The translations under genes were made by a program, and so were the position numbers. From the NCBI GenBank assembly GCA_026708085.1, contig JAPOVP010000136.1, forward strand, positions 1-41,814: a stretch of 41,814 nucleotides of DNA. The letters are read 5' to 3'. A model generated the notes under the pieces. The model searched no databases. It saw only the letters and a list, made by a program, of their open reading frames with translations, and was not told where the DNA came from. Shown piece after piece: positions 1-8,943 of the stretch (position 1 is its first letter; each line of letters starts with the position of its first letter). The stretch is from Caldilineaceae bacterium. GTDB taxonomy: Bacteria > Chloroflexota > Anaerolineae > Caldilineales > Caldilineaceae.

Positions 1-67
1 ATGGCATGAAATCCCTATCTGACCATCTTCGCCCCATATCTGGGATGCACCCCCCGCCTCCGCGCGT

Positions 68-95
68 TTGACAACTGTCCAAACTTCCCTATAAT
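68..95 (+). promoter_or_regulatory. Near-perfect sigma70-type promoter of the importer operon
   Basis: A perfect -35 hexamer TTGACA (68-73) is followed after 16 bases by a perfect -10 hexamer TATAAT (90-95). Transcription would start near 102, giving a leader of about 20 bases before the GTG at 122. The spacer is one base shorter than the optimum of 17. It lies directly upstream of the sialidase-like gene and the ABC importer genes, so it is the likely operon promoter. Function is inferred from consensus only. Confidence 0.75.
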
Positions 96-121
96 GCTGA
101 CACTGTCGGCCCGATGCGCCG

Positions 122-1150
122 GTGGCAGTCCTCAGACAGAACTTGTGCATTCCCACAAGAGCCGCTTTCGTGCCCTCCATCCGAGTCAGTTCCGTACGTC
201 AACTGATCAATGACGGCAATCACAACGCATTCACCGACCTGTGCCGATTCGGTGATCGCCTCTACCTGACCTTCCGCAGCTGCCCCGACGGCCACATGCT
301 TTTCGACTCATCTAGCATCGTCGTCATGTCCAGCGACGATGGAACGGATTGGTCCCGGGTCAATGCCTTCAGCGTCCCCAACCGCGATGTCCGCGATCCC
401 CACTTTCTGGTCTTCAAAGACAAACTGTTCGTCTACACGGGCGCCTGGTGGGTGACACCCGGTGACGCCGAGGACAGGGACGTCAACGATCACCTCGGAT
501 TCTGTGCCTGGACCGAAGACGGCAAAAACTGGCACGGTCCGCGTATGCTGGACGGCACACACGGCCATTACATCTGGCGCGCGGCCGCACATGACGGGAC
601 CGCTTACCTCAACGGCCGTCGCATCCGCAACTTCGACGTACTTGCCCGACGCGATGAACCGCCGGAATCGATGGAGTCCTGGCTGCTGCACAGCGCCGAC
701 GGATTCACATGGTCGCCGCTCAGCCTGATTCAGCCAGCCTACGGCGATGAGACCGCTCTGCTATTCCTGAACGACAGCGACCTCTTGGCCGTCGCTCGCG
801 CCGGCGGCCGCCCTGCTCAACTTTGTCGCTCCCGGCGTCCGTTCACAGACTGGGCCTGTACAGATCTGGACAGGCACATCGGCGGCCCGCTTTTGGCCCG
901 CTGGGGAAAGCAGATCCTGGTCGGCGGGCGCAAGCACACCGGGGAAGGACCTGTCACCGCCTTGTACGAGTTGGTCGGCACAGAACTGCAGGAGATCGCC
1001 GTCCTGCCCAGCGGTGGTGACAACTCCTATCCCGGCTTCGTCGAACTGGGACCGGAGCGGGCCTTACTATCCTACTACTCAAGTCACGAAGGCAGCGGAT
1101 CGGGTCTGGCGCCCTCAGCCATCTATCTGACTGCACTGGAAAAACGCTGA
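122..1150 (+). CDS. Sialidase-like beta-propeller protein
   Basis: A 342-residue protein resembling the sialidase / exo-alpha-sialidase-like six-bladed beta-propeller superfamily. Three Asp-box-like turns (S/T-x-D-x-G-x-x-W) are visible near residues 70-77 (SSDDGTDW), 131-137 (TEDGKNW) and 191-197 (SADGFTW), each typical of a propeller blade. The sequence around 30-60 (NHNAFTDL, TFRSCPDGHM) looks like the conserved first blade. No signal peptide is evident, so it is probably cytoplasmic. The start used is GTG at 122, about 20 bases after the predicted transcription start and without a clear ribosome site. A second in-frame GTG at 170 (residue 17) sits closer to the conserved domain and may be the true start. 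The next gene starts 19 bases after its stop, so it is probably cotranscribed with the importer. True sialidase activity is not shown, and other propeller glycosidases or non-catalytic propellers remain possible. Confidence 0.7.
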   Translation: MAVLRQNLCIPTRAAFVPSIRVSSVRQLINDGNHNAFTDLCRFGDRLYLTFRSCPDGHMLFDSSSIVVMSSDDGTDWSRVNAFSVPNRDVRDPHFLVFKDKLFVYTGAWWVTPGDAEDRDVNDHLGFCAWTEDGKNWHGPRMLDGTHGHYIWRAAAHDGTAYLNGRRIRNFDVLARRDEPPESMESWLLHSADGFTWSPLSLIQPAYGDETALLFLNDSDLLAVARAGGRPAQLCRSRRPFTDWACTDLDRHIGGPLLARWGKQILVGGRKHTGEGPVTALYELVGTELQEIAVLPSGGDNSYPGFVELGPERALLSYYSSHEGSGSGLAPSAIYLTALEKR

Positions 1151-1169
1151 CTCCTGGTCTATTCTGAAA

Positions 1170-2156
1170 ATGTGGTCCTTTATCCTCCGCCGTGTCCTGC
1201 TGATGGTGCCCACCCTGTTTGTCGTCTCTGTCATCTCTTTCGTCATCATTGAGGCGCCCCCGGGTGATTTCATGGACTCCTATGTGAATGCACTCTTGCA
1301 GGAGCAGGAGGCTGTCGACCCCGCGGAAATCGAATCTCTCCGCAAGCGCTACGGACTGGATGCGCCCACCTACGTACGTTATTTCCGCTGGCTCGGCAAC
1401 ATCATGCAGGGAAACCTGGGCCGCTCACTGGAATGGAACCAGCCCGTCAGCAAACTGATCTTTGACCGTCTGCCCTGGAGTCTTGCCATTTCGGTCGCCT
1501 CCTTCTTCCTTGCCTACGCAATCGCGATCCCGATCGGCCTCTATTCCGCCACTCGTCAGTATTCCCTTGGGGACTATTTCTTCACTTTGATCGGTTTCAT
1601 TGGGCTGGCGACGCCCAACTTTCTGCTCGCCCTCCTGATCCTCTGGTATTACTTCGTCGCAACCGGCAACGTAGCGGTAGGACTGTTTTCGGATGAATAC
1701 CTGATTGCGCCCTGGAGTTTCGCCAAGTTCATCGATCTCTTGAAGCACCTGTGGCTGCCGGCGCTGGTCGTCGGCACCGCCGGCACGGCCGGCCTGATCC
1801 GCGTGATGCGCGCCAATCTGCTCGATGAACTGGAACGGCCCTATGTGATGGTGGCCCGCTCAAAAGGACTGTCTGAAGGCAAGCTCCTCGTCAAATACCC
1901 ATTCCGTATCGCCATGAATCCGGTCGCCAGCACCATCGGTTGGACACTCCCGACGCTGGTTAACGGCGAACTGCTGGCCTCACTCGTACTGGGTCTGCCC
2001 ACCATCGCGCCTCTCTTCGTCGGCGCTCTGCTCAGCCAGGACATGTTCCTGGCAGGAAGTGTGGTCATGATCTTGAGTACGCTCACGCTGGTGGGCACGC
2101 TGCTCTCTGATATCGTTCTCGCCTGGCTCGATCCACGGATCAGGGGCGCTATCTGA
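1170..2156 (+). CDS. ABC transporter permease, OppB/DppB type
   Basis: A 328-residue inner-membrane permease of the oligopeptide/dipeptide/nickel (Opp/Dpp) importer family. It has an N-terminal membrane segment directly after the start (residues about 5-28), a periplasmic loop with the family pattern E-x3-LRKRYGLD-x-P, then a cluster of about five further membrane segments. The cytoplasmic EAA-like coupling loop is visible around residues 225-250 (VMVARSKGLSEGKLLVKYPF), and this loop contacts the ATPases. Length is normal for OppB. It forms the translocation channel as a heterodimer with the permease at 2226. Opp-family systems carry peptides, but some carry oligosaccharides, so substrate is not assigned. 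Confidence 0.93.
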   Translation: MWSFILRRVLLMVPTLFVVSVISFVIIEAPPGDFMDSYVNALLQEQEAVDPAEIESLRKRYGLDAPTYVRYFRWLGNIMQGNLGRSLEWNQPVSKLIFDRLPWSLAISVASFFLAYAIAIPIGLYSATRQYSLGDYFFTLIGFIGLATPNFLLALLILWYYFVATGNVAVGLFSDEYLIAPWSFAKFIDLLKHLWLPALVVGTAGTAGLIRVMRANLLDELERPYVMVARSKGLSEGKLLVKYPFRIAMNPVASTIGWTLPTLVNGELLASLVLGLPTIAPLFVGALLSQDMFLAGSVVMILSTLTLVGTLLSDIVLAWLDPRIRGAI

Positions 2157-2225
2157 GTCTGAAGTCCGGGCAAGGAAGGCCTTCACATGCGAATGGGAAG
2201 GCCGCAATAGACTGGTAGATCTGCA

Positions 2226-3365
2226 ATGGCCGTAATCGAAGAAAGATTCCAATCGAGCAACACCGGGGTGGACGCCAGCGAGGAGGACCTGTCGGTCGCT
2301 ACCCAATGGCAGCTGATCCGCTGGAAATTCCTGCGACACAAGGTTGCGGTCGTCTCGCTCGTGTTGATAGCGATCTTCTATCTGTTCGCGATCTTTGCCG
2401 AGTTCCTTTCTCCATACGACCCGGCGCATCACGATACAGATTACATGTTTATGCCCCCGCAGCGGCTGCGCTTCTTCGACGAAGGGCAATTTCAGTTGCG
2501 CCCCTTCGTTTACGGCATGACTTCCAAGATGGACGAAAACACCTTCAGGACCACTTGGGAACTGGATACAACCCAGAAATTCCCTGTGAAGCTGTTCGTA
2601 CGCGGCGATTCTTACAAACTCTGGGGCCTGTTCGAGAGTAACATCCACCTCATCGGCGTCGAAGAGGGCACCTTCTTCCTCATCGGCACCGACAAGATGG
2701 GACGCGACCTTCTCTCGCGCATCATCTTCGGCGGCCGCATCTCGCTGTCCGTCGGCCTGCTGGGCATCGCCATCAGCTTCGTGATCGGCGTCGTCATGGG
2801 CGGCGTCTCCGGCTATTTCGGCGGCGTCACCGACCTGGTCATCCAGCGCATCATCGAATTCCTGCGTTCGATTCCCACCCTGCCTCTTTGGATGGCGCTG
2901 AGCGTGGCCCTTCCTCCCACTTGGACGGTCGTACAGATATATTTCGGCATCGTAGTCATTCTCTCGCTGGTCGGCTGGACTGGGCTGGCGCGCGTCGTGC
3001 GCGGCAAGTTCATGTCCCTGCGTGAGGAAGAATATGTGATGGCCGCCCAGCTCAACGGCTCAAATGAAACGCGCGTCATTTTCAAGCACATGCTGCCCTC
3101 CTTCACCAGCCACATCATCGCTTCGCTGACTCTGAGCGTCCCCAGCATGATTCTCGGAGAGACCGCGCTCAGCTTTATCGGTCTGGGCCTGCAGAACCCG
3201 GCCATCAGTTGGGGCGTTCTGCTCAAGGACGCACAGCGGATCATCGTTCTGGCCGACTCTCCCTGGCTCCTTTCCCCGGGCCTGTTCGTCATCATCGCCA
3301 TCCTCTGCTTCAACTTTGTCGGCGACGGCCTGCGCGATGCCGCTGACCCGTATTCGTCAATCTAG
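2226..3365 (+). CDS. ABC transporter permease, OppC/DppC type, elongated
   Basis: A 379-residue second permease of the Opp/Dpp importer. Residues about 40-60 form the first membrane segment. The family signature GTDKMGRDLLSR lies at 154-165, followed by five membrane segments and an EAA-like loop (MAAQLNGSNETRVIFKHMLP). It is some 70-80 residues longer than typical OppC. The extra length falls between the first membrane segment and the GTD-GRD signature (about residues 80-150), which would lie outside the membrane facing the receptor. The gap of 69 bases after the first permease holds no clear gene or terminator. It pairs with the permease at 1170 and is energised by the ATPases at 3386 and 4392. 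Confidence 0.93.
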   Translation: MAVIEERFQSSNTGVDASEEDLSVATQWQLIRWKFLRHKVAVVSLVLIAIFYLFAIFAEFLSPYDPAHHDTDYMFMPPQRLRFFDEGQFQLRPFVYGMTSKMDENTFRTTWELDTTQKFPVKLFVRGDSYKLWGLFESNIHLIGVEEGTFFLIGTDKMGRDLLSRIIFGGRISLSVGLLGIAISFVIGVVMGGVSGYFGGVTDLVIQRIIEFLRSIPTLPLWMALSVALPPTWTVVQIYFGIVVILSLVGWTGLARVVRGKFMSLREEEYVMAAQLNGSNETRVIFKHMLPSFTSHIIASLTLSVPSMILGETALSFIGLGLQNPAISWGVLLKDAQRIIVLADSPWLLSPGLFVIIAILCFNFVGDGLRDAADPYSSI

Positions 3366-3385
3366 GCAGACCGCGACCCTGTCCC

Positions 3386-4387
3386 ATGACCCAGTCACCA
3401 CTTCTGCTCAGCGTCGATAATCTGGCCACACACTTCTTCTCCCAGGAAGGTATCCTGGAGGCCGTTGACGGCGTGTCCTTCGACATACACGCCGGAGAGG
3501 CGCTGGGCATAGCCGGAGAGAGCGGCTGCGGCAAGAGCGTTACCGCCCAGTCAATCCTGCGTATTGTGCCCAAGAACGGCAAAATCGTAATGGGGGCAAT
3601 CTCCCTTTTCCAGAACGGTGAATCCGTCGATCTGGTGCAACTGGATGATCGCGGGCAGGAGATCCGCCAGATCCGCGGCGGCGAGATCGCCATGGTCTTC
3701 CAGGAACCGATGGCCGCATTCAGCATGGTCTACACGATTGGCAATCAGATAACCGAAGTGATCCGGCTGCACCAGGACTGCAGCCCGAGCGAAGCGCGTG
3801 ATCGGGCGATCGAAATGCTGCGGCGGGTGGGTATGCCCCAGCCGGAACTGACCATCGATGCCTACCCTTTCGCCCTGAGCGGTGGCATGCGTCAACGCGC
3901 AATGATCGCAATGGCACTCTCTTGCCATCCCGCCCTGCTGATCGCGGACGAGCCGACCACCGCCGTGGACGTTACGATCCAGGCCCAGGTACTGGAACTG
4001 ATGAAGGATCTGCAGCGGGACATGGGCATGGCGCTCATCGTCATCACGCATGACCTGGCTGTCATCTCCGAACTGTGTGACCGCGTCATGATTATGTATC
4101 TGGGCAAAGACGTCGAGAGCGCGCCCGCCGATGTAATCTTTCGCGACCCAAAGCATCCATACACGATAGGTCTTCTGCGCTCCGTCCCCGAGTTGGGAGA
4201 AGGCCACAGTCAGGAGCTCGATCCGATCTCCGGCTCAGTGCCCAGCCCCTACCGGCGGCCGCCGGGCTGTCCCTTTCATCCCCGCTGCCCGGAATTCATA
4301 CCCGACGTCTGCGATGTCCACCTGCCGCCCCAAATTGAGCTGACGGGAGGACATCGCGTCCGCTGTCATCTGTATGTCCAGGACTGA
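3386..4387 (+). CDS. ABC transporter ATP-binding protein, OppD/DppD type
   Basis: A 333-residue ATPase of the Opp/Dpp importer. Walker A is GESGCGKS at residues 44-51. The ABC signature is LSGGMRQR, and Walker B is followed by [15 protein letters not shown], where most relatives have ALDVTIQAQ. The C-terminal oligopeptide-transporter domain with the GCPFHPRCP motif is present; in OppD relatives this region often carries an Fe-S cluster or zinc. It starts 20 bases after the permease gene and would act as a heterodimer with the next gene product on the cytoplasmic side of the membrane. Length and domain order are normal. Confidence 0.94.
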   Translation: MTQSPLLLSVDNLATHFFSQEGILEAVDGVSFDIHAGEALGIAGESGCGKSVTAQSILRIVPKNGKIVMGAISLFQNGESVDLVQLDDRGQEIRQIRGGEIAMVFQEPMAAFSMVYTIGNQITEVIRLHQDCSPSEARDRAIEMLRRVGMPQPELTIDAYPFALSGGMRQRAMIAMALSCHPALLIADEPTTAVDVTIQAQVLELMKDLQRDMGMALIVITHDLAVISELCDRVMIMYLGKDVESAPADVIFRDPKHPYTIGLLRSVPELGEGHSQELDPISGSVPSPYRRPPGCPFHPRCPEFIPDVCDVHLPPQIELTGGHRVRCHLYVQD

Positions 4388-4391
4388 GAAC

Positions 4392-5537
4392 ATGGCGCAA
4401 GCAGATGCTGTTCAAACCGGCGTGAATGCAACCACGAATTCTCCGTCTGGTCAGCTGCCCCAGCAGCATGACGAAGGCTCAGGACTGTCCACCGCCGGCA
4501 ACGTCCTTGAAGTCACCGACCTGCGTAAGTATTTCCCCATCCTGCGCGGCTTCTTCCGACGCCAAGTTGGCGAGGTGAAAGCGGTCGATGAAGTCAGCTT
4601 CCACGTCGCACGCGGTGAGACACTTGCGCTGGTCGGGGAAAGCGGCTGCGGCAAGACGACAACCGGCCGCTGCGTGATGAGGGCAATTGAGCCCTCCGGC
4701 GGTTCGGTTCTGTTTCGCAAACGCGATGGCGAAGAGATCGAAATTACCACGCTGACCAAGCCGGAACTTCGCTCCGTGCAGCAGCATATGGGGATGATCT
4801 TCCAGGACCCCTTCTCATCGCTTAACCCGCGCCTAACCGTCCTCGAAATCATCGGCGAGCCTTTTGTCACCCGTAAGCTGATCAGCGGCAGGCGAGAGCT
4901 GGAAGAGAGAGTGGCCCAACTCCTGCGCAGCGTTCGCCTGGATCCAACCTACATGCGGCGCTATCCTCATGCCTTCAGCGGCGGCCAGCGCCAGCGTATT
5001 GCGATCGCCCGCGCCCTGGCCCTGGACCCGGACTTTGTCGTCGCCGACGAACCGGTGTCCGCGCTCGACGTTTCCGTGCAGGCACAGATTCTCAGCCTGC
5101 TCAAAGAGCTGCAGTCCGAGCTGCATCTGACCTATCTCTTCATCACCCACAACCTGTCGGTTGTTGAATACTTGAGCGATCGGGTTTCGGTGATGTACGT
5201 GGGCCAAATCGTTGAGTTGGGACGTACGGACTCGATCTTCCGCCAGCCGCGGCATCCCTATACCGAGGCCCTGCTGTCGGCGGTACCCGTGGTGGAGACT
5301 GGAAAGGCCGGACGGCGGCGGGAACGCATCATTTTGGAGGGCGACGTCGCCGACCCGTCCAACGTGCCGGCCGGCTGCACGTTCCATCCCCGTTGTCCCT
5401 ATGTCCAGGACATCTGCCGTGACGAAGAGCCCCAGCTTGTCGATCTGGCGGGAGCGAACGGCAGCCACCCCCACTACGTGCGCTGTCATTTCGCAGAGGA
5501 GCTGGACCTGCAAGGCGTACGCAACTCGCCGCAGTGA
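4392..5537 (+). CDS. ABC transporter ATP-binding protein, OppF/DppF type
   Basis: A 381-residue ATPase, partner of the OppD-type subunit. Walker A GESGCGKT is at residues 82-89. The signature is FSGGQRQR, Walker B is followed by [15 protein letters not shown], and the C-terminal domain carries GCTFHPRCP. The start at 4392 is preferred because it lies 4 bases after the previous stop, with AGGA about 8 bases upstream. An in-frame ATG at 4374 would overlap the previous gene by 14 bases and lacks a ribosome site. The first 35 residues are Gln/Ser/Thr-rich and precede the ATPase fold, longer than in most OppF proteins. The [15 protein letters not shown] region is the usual OppF N-terminal signature. 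Confidence 0.93.
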   Translation: MAQADAVQTGVNATTNSPSGQLPQQHDEGSGLSTAGNVLEVTDLRKYFPILRGFFRRQVGEVKAVDEVSFHVARGETLALVGESGCGKTTTGRCVMRAIEPSGGSVLFRKRDGEEIEITTLTKPELRSVQQHMGMIFQDPFSSLNPRLTVLEIIGEPFVTRKLISGRRELEERVAQLLRSVRLDPTYMRRYPHAFSGGQRQRIAIARALALDPDFVVADEPVSALDVSVQAQILSLLKELQSELHLTYLFITHNLSVVEYLSDRVSVMYVGQIVELGRTDSIFRQPRHPYTEALLSAVPVVETGKAGRRRERIILEGDVADPSNVPAGCTFHPRCPYVQDICRDEEPQLVDLAGANGSHPHYVRCHFAEELDLQGVRNSPQ

Positions 5538-5585
5538 CCGATCGCTTTTTCTGCGCATGAAGTACCTGTAGACACACGACGAAAC

Positions 5586-5606
5586 CTTGCCTTCACAACT
5601 GGCAAG
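5586..5606. repeat. Inverted repeat in the gap before the receptor gene
   Basis: CTTGCC (5586-5591) and GGCAAG (5601-5606) form a perfect 6-base inverted repeat around a 9-base loop, inside the 156-base gap between the ATPase and receptor genes. The loop contains CTTCACAA, which recurs at 5636-5643. No T-run follows, so it is not a standard terminator. It could be an operator or an RNA processing hairpin. Weak evidence. Confidence 0.3.
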
Positions 5607-5680
5607 ACATCAATGAACAGGACAGGAGGTGTGAACTTCACAAAAATGACCGAGTTTCGCAACCGTTTTCTTTCATTTAC

Positions 5681-5686
5681 AAGGAG
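5681..5686 (+). promoter_or_regulatory. Ribosome-binding site that fixes the receptor start
   Basis: AAGGAG lies 7 bases before the GTG at 5694. This strong site, together with a normal lipoprotein signal peptide beginning just after it, makes GTG 5694 a better start than the in-frame ATG at 5613. Confidence 0.8.
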
Positions 5687-5693
5687 CTATACT

Positions 5694-7826
5694 GTGTCGC
5701 ATCGCAAAATTCCCTCTCTGAGAGGTGGCACACCCGTCGTCAAGAGGTTGGCGCAGGGTGTCTCCAAAATCGTTCCGTTTCTGATTATCCTTTCCCTGCT
5801 GCTGGCCGCATGCGGCGCTGCCGACGAGCCGGCCGCCAGCGAGGAGGCCGCGCCTGCGGCCGAAGAATCTGCGCCCGCCGCCGATGAGTCTGCCTCGTCG
5901 GAAGCGGTCACGATTACAGGTCCTGTACTCACCGACCCACCAGCAGGCGCCGGTGAGCGTGAAGTACAGAGCGAAGTCTACAACACGCCGGCCGACGCTG
6001 GGGGCATCGAATCTTACCAGGAGGCGCCCGCCCTCGCCGAGATGGTCGCCAGCGGTTCTCTGCCGCCTGTCGAAGAACGGCTGCCGATCAATCCCATCGT
6101 CATCAAGCCTGAAGAGGCCGTCGGCAAGTATGGCGGCGCCCTGCGCAAGACCGTCGGCGGTCAGCGCGCCATGGGCGAGATGGGCTGGTGGGTGATAGAG
6201 CCTCTGACTCTCCATTCACCCAAGGGCGTGATCGTTCCCAACGTGGCCGAAGGTTGGTCCTGGAACGACGACCACACCCAGCTCACCATCAACCTCCGCA
6301 AAGGCATAAAATGGAGCGATGGCGAGCCCTTCACCGCCAACGACGTCATTTTCTGGTGGCAGGATATCATCCTCAACGAGGAGCTGACGCCTTCACCCCC
6401 CACACTGCTGAGCCGCGGCGGCGAAATGGCCGAACTGGCGATGATCGACGACTTCACCATCCAGTTCTCGTTCGCCAAGTCCTACGCACTCTTCCCCACC
6501 TACCTGGGAAGTTGGGGCGGACCGCGCTCCGGACCGACCACCAGCCCGAAACACTACCTGACCAAGTTCCATCCCGACTACGCCGAAATGGCCGATATTG
6601 AAGGAATGATGGACGACGGCGGCTTCGACAACTGGATGGACCTGTTCGGACAGAAAAACGGCAGCGTAAACGTCGATAAACCGAGCCTGGCAGCCTGGCT
6701 ACCCACCACCGTACCGCCCAATCCGGTCGAGGTGTATGTCCGCAACCCCTACTTCTGGAAGGTGGACACTGCCGGAAACCAGCTGCCCTACATTGATGAG
6801 ATACATGAAATTCGCGTTGCTGACGCCGAAGCCGCGCTGCTGAAAACCATCGCCGGTGAACTGGACTTCGTACGCGCTCTGGGCACCGCCAACATCCCGG
6901 TCTTGTCCGAAAACAGGGAAAGCGGCAACTTCCGTTTCGCCTATGCTAACTGGATGCCTAACGCCTACGGCAACATCATGTTCAACTACACCATCGATGA
7001 TGAAGCCAAGCGGCAGTTGTATAACGACAAGAGATTCCGCCACGCACTTTCCGTGGCCATCAACCGCGATGAGATCATCAAACTGATCTATAAGGGCGGC
7101 GTCTTCGCCTCCCAGATCGCGCCGCTGCGTGGCCCGCCATACCACGGCGAGGATGAACTGTTCCAGTCCTGGACACAGCATGATCCGGACCTCGCCAACC
7201 AGATTCTCGACGAGATCGGCATTACCGAGCGCGACGCCGATGGCTTCAGGTTGGGGCCCGACGGAAATGAGCTGCTGATTATCATCTCCGCCACCACTGC
7301 CTGGCCTTCAGAGTCGCCCGAGTTGATGGAGCTGGTTAAGGGCTACTGGGCAGAGGTCGGCATCAATGCGACCGTAACGCCAGAAGCAGGTCAGCTTTGG
7401 TACACACGCCACAACAGTGGCGAGCACGACGTCTCGGCCCGCGGCGGCCACTTCGGCGGCGGCCCGGTCCACCCGACGTTGAACGCCAATACCTTCGCCA
7501 TGCGCGGCTGGCAGTGGGCCCGAGACTGGGCCGCCTGGCTGGACACGGACGGCGCCGAAGGCGTGGAGCCGCCGGACGACGTGAAGCAGCTGCGGGTGCT
7601 GCGCGACCAGATTCTGGGTGAACCGGATGAGGATACTCGCAATGCCTTGATTAGGGAAGTCTTCGAGATTCACATGGACAACATCTGGTCGATCGGTCTT
7701 GTCGTCGACGATCCCAAGTTCGGCCAGCTGACCAATGTGCACAACCGCCTGCGCAATGTGGTAACTTGGTCGATTTCCGGTGAGTGGACGCCGACCATCC
7801 CGGCGCAGTGGTTCATCAACGAGTAG
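5694..7826 (+). CDS. ABC transporter substrate-binding lipoprotein (SBP family 5)
   Basis: The extracytoplasmic receptor of the importer, 710 residues from the preferred GTG start. Basic residues are followed by a hydrophobic stretch (about 27-37) and the lipobox LLAAC with the lipidated Cys at residue 40. An Ala/Glu/Ser-rich spacer (about 43-70) then links the anchor to the binding domain, a style common in Chloroflexota receptors. The body matches the SBP_bac_5 family, with patterns such as LRKGIKWSDGEPFTANDV, RHALSVAINRDEI and the late LVKGYWAEVGIN. It is longer than the roughly 500-600 residues of classical OppA. It sits downstream of the permease and ATPase genes and has its own strong ribosome site, consistent with the need for excess receptor. 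The ligand is not recognisable; a peptide, oligosaccharide or glycopeptide are all possible. Confidence 0.93.
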   Translation: MSHRKIPSLRGGTPVVKRLAQGVSKIVPFLIILSLLLAACGAADEPAASEEAAPAAEESAPAADESASSEAVTITGPVLTDPPAGAGEREVQSEVYNTPADAGGIESYQEAPALAEMVASGSLPPVEERLPINPIVIKPEEAVGKYGGALRKTVGGQRAMGEMGWWVIEPLTLHSPKGVIVPNVAEGWSWNDDHTQLTINLRKGIKWSDGEPFTANDVIFWWQDIILNEELTPSPPTLLSRGGEMAELAMIDDFTIQFSFAKSYALFPTYLGSWGGPRSGPTTSPKHYLTKFHPDYAEMADIEGMMDDGGFDNWMDLFGQKNGSVNVDKPSLAAWLPTTVPPNPVEVYVRNPYFWKVDTAGNQLPYIDEIHEIRVADAEAALLKTIAGELDFVRALGTANIPVLSENRESGNFRFAYANWMPNAYGNIMFNYTIDDEAKRQLYNDKRFRHALSVAINRDEIIKLIYKGGVFASQIAPLRGPPYHGEDELFQSWTQHDPDLANQILDEIGITERDADGFRLGPDGNELLIIISATTAWPSESPELMELVKGYWAEVGINATVTPEAGQLWYTRHNSGEHDVSARGGHFGGGPVHPTLNANTFAMRGWQWARDWAAWLDTDGAEGVEPPDDVKQLRVLRDQILGEPDEDTRNALIREVFEIHMDNIWSIGLVVDDPKFGQLTNVHNRLRNVVTWSISGEWTPTIPAQWFINE

Positions 7827-7919
7827 AGATTGAGTATCTCAAGCGCGGACGTGTTCAACAGTTCTCACGCACGAAAAAGAGCACTGCGATCCGTCCGCCC
7901 TTAAGGAATGAAACCGTAC

Positions 7920-7954
7920 AGGACAGCGGAGCCAGCAACTGGCTCCGCTGTCTT
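7920..7954 (+). terminator. Strong hairpin after the receptor gene
   Basis: A perfect 14-base-pair stem (7922-7935 with 7939-7952) closes a 3-base loop CAA; a G-U and an A-T pair extend it to 16 pairs (7920-7954). It lies 93 bases after the receptor stop and 35 bases before the aminotransferase start. Only a broken T-run follows (TCTTGAATCT), so it may be a partial terminator or a 3'-end stabiliser that raises receptor mRNA, rather than a full intrinsic terminator. Confidence 0.6.
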
Positions 7955-7989
7955 GAATCTGGAGACCATGCGAAAGGAGTGCAGCACGA

Positions 7990-8913
7990 ATGGAACACGA
8001 CGCCAGCAAACATCTCGTCTACATCAACGGCGAGACGTTCCCACCGGACCAGGCCAAAATTTCGGTCTTCGACACGGCCGTCACCTTGGGCGATACCGTC
8101 ACCGAATCGACCCGCACCTTCGGCCACCGACCCTTCAAGCTGGAGCGGCACATCGAACGGCTCTACAAGTCGCTCAAGGTAAGCCGTATAAATCCTGGGA
8201 TGACGCCCGACGAGATGACCGCCATCACGCTGGACCTGCTGGAGACCAATCTTCCGCACGTCCCGCCGCATGAAGATGTCTGGATCGTCCATAACATCTC
8301 GCGCGGCATGGGCGCCGCCGCCGCCGACCCCACCCTGCAGCGCTCCCCTGCCACAATTATCATCAACACCGCGCCGATGATCCTGCGTGACTGGGCCGGC
8401 TTCTACACCGAAGGCTGCCACGCTGTCACGCCCTTCAGCCGCGCCATCCCCACGCAGTCGCTCGACGCCCGCATCAAGAACCGCAGCCGCCTCGCCTATA
8501 CCCTTGCCGAGGCCGAGGTCAAGTTGGTCGACCCGCAGGCGCAGAGTGTAATCCTGGATACGGACGGAAATGTTACCGAAAACAAGGGGGGCAACTTCTT
8601 CATCTGGACCGACGGCACTCTCAAAACACCCCATGCCCGCGGCGCTCTCGCCGGTATCTCCCGCGAGACCGTCCTTGAACTCGCCGGCGTCATCGGCATC
8701 CCCACGCAGATAACCGACTTCCAGCCCTACGACATCTACACCGCCGACGAGGCCTTTTTCACCAGCACGCCCTACTGCATCATGCCAGCGACAAAGTTCA
8801 ACGGCCTACCCGTAGGAGACGGAACGGTCGGCCCCGTGGCCAGGCGCCTTCTGCAGGCGTGGAGCGACCTCGTGGGCCTCGATATCATCGCCCAGGCCCA
8901 AGGGCATCTGTAG
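7990..8913 (+). CDS. Class IV PLP-dependent aminotransferase (BCAT/DAAT/ADCL-like)
   Basis: A 307-residue fold-type IV PLP enzyme, the superfamily of branched-chain aminotransferases, D-amino-acid aminotransferases and 4-amino-4-deoxychorismate lyases. The N-terminal YINGETFPPDQAKISVFD and GDTVTESTRTF match the family. The Schiff-base lysine is most likely K163 in ARIKNRSRLAYTLAEAE, and the conserved Glu that contacts the PLP ring nitrogen is E197 in GNVTENKGGNFFI. AAGGAG sits about 10 bases before the ATG. It follows the importer receptor after a strong hairpin, so it may be partly uncoupled from the operon. Substrate and direction cannot be decided between branched-chain, D-amino-acid or (R)-amine types from motifs alone. 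Confidence 0.88.
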   Translation: MEHDASKHLVYINGETFPPDQAKISVFDTAVTLGDTVTESTRTFGHRPFKLERHIERLYKSLKVSRINPGMTPDEMTAITLDLLETNLPHVPPHEDVWIVHNISRGMGAAAADPTLQRSPATIIINTAPMILRDWAGFYTEGCHAVTPFSRAIPTQSLDARIKNRSRLAYTLAEAEVKLVDPQAQSVILDTDGNVTENKGGNFFIWTDGTLKTPHARGALAGISRETVLELAGVIGIPTQITDFQPYDIYTADEAFFTSTPYCIMPATKFNGLPVGDGTVGPVARRLLQAWSDLVGLDIIAQAQGHL

Positions 8914-8943
8914 GTTGTAAGTGGGCAATCGAGTGGAGAAGAA

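Noticed and set aside
5613..5693. Upstream ATG start for the receptor lipoprotein
   Set aside because: It would place 27 extra residues before the signal peptide; the GTG at 5694 has a strong AAGGAG and a normal lipoprotein signal.
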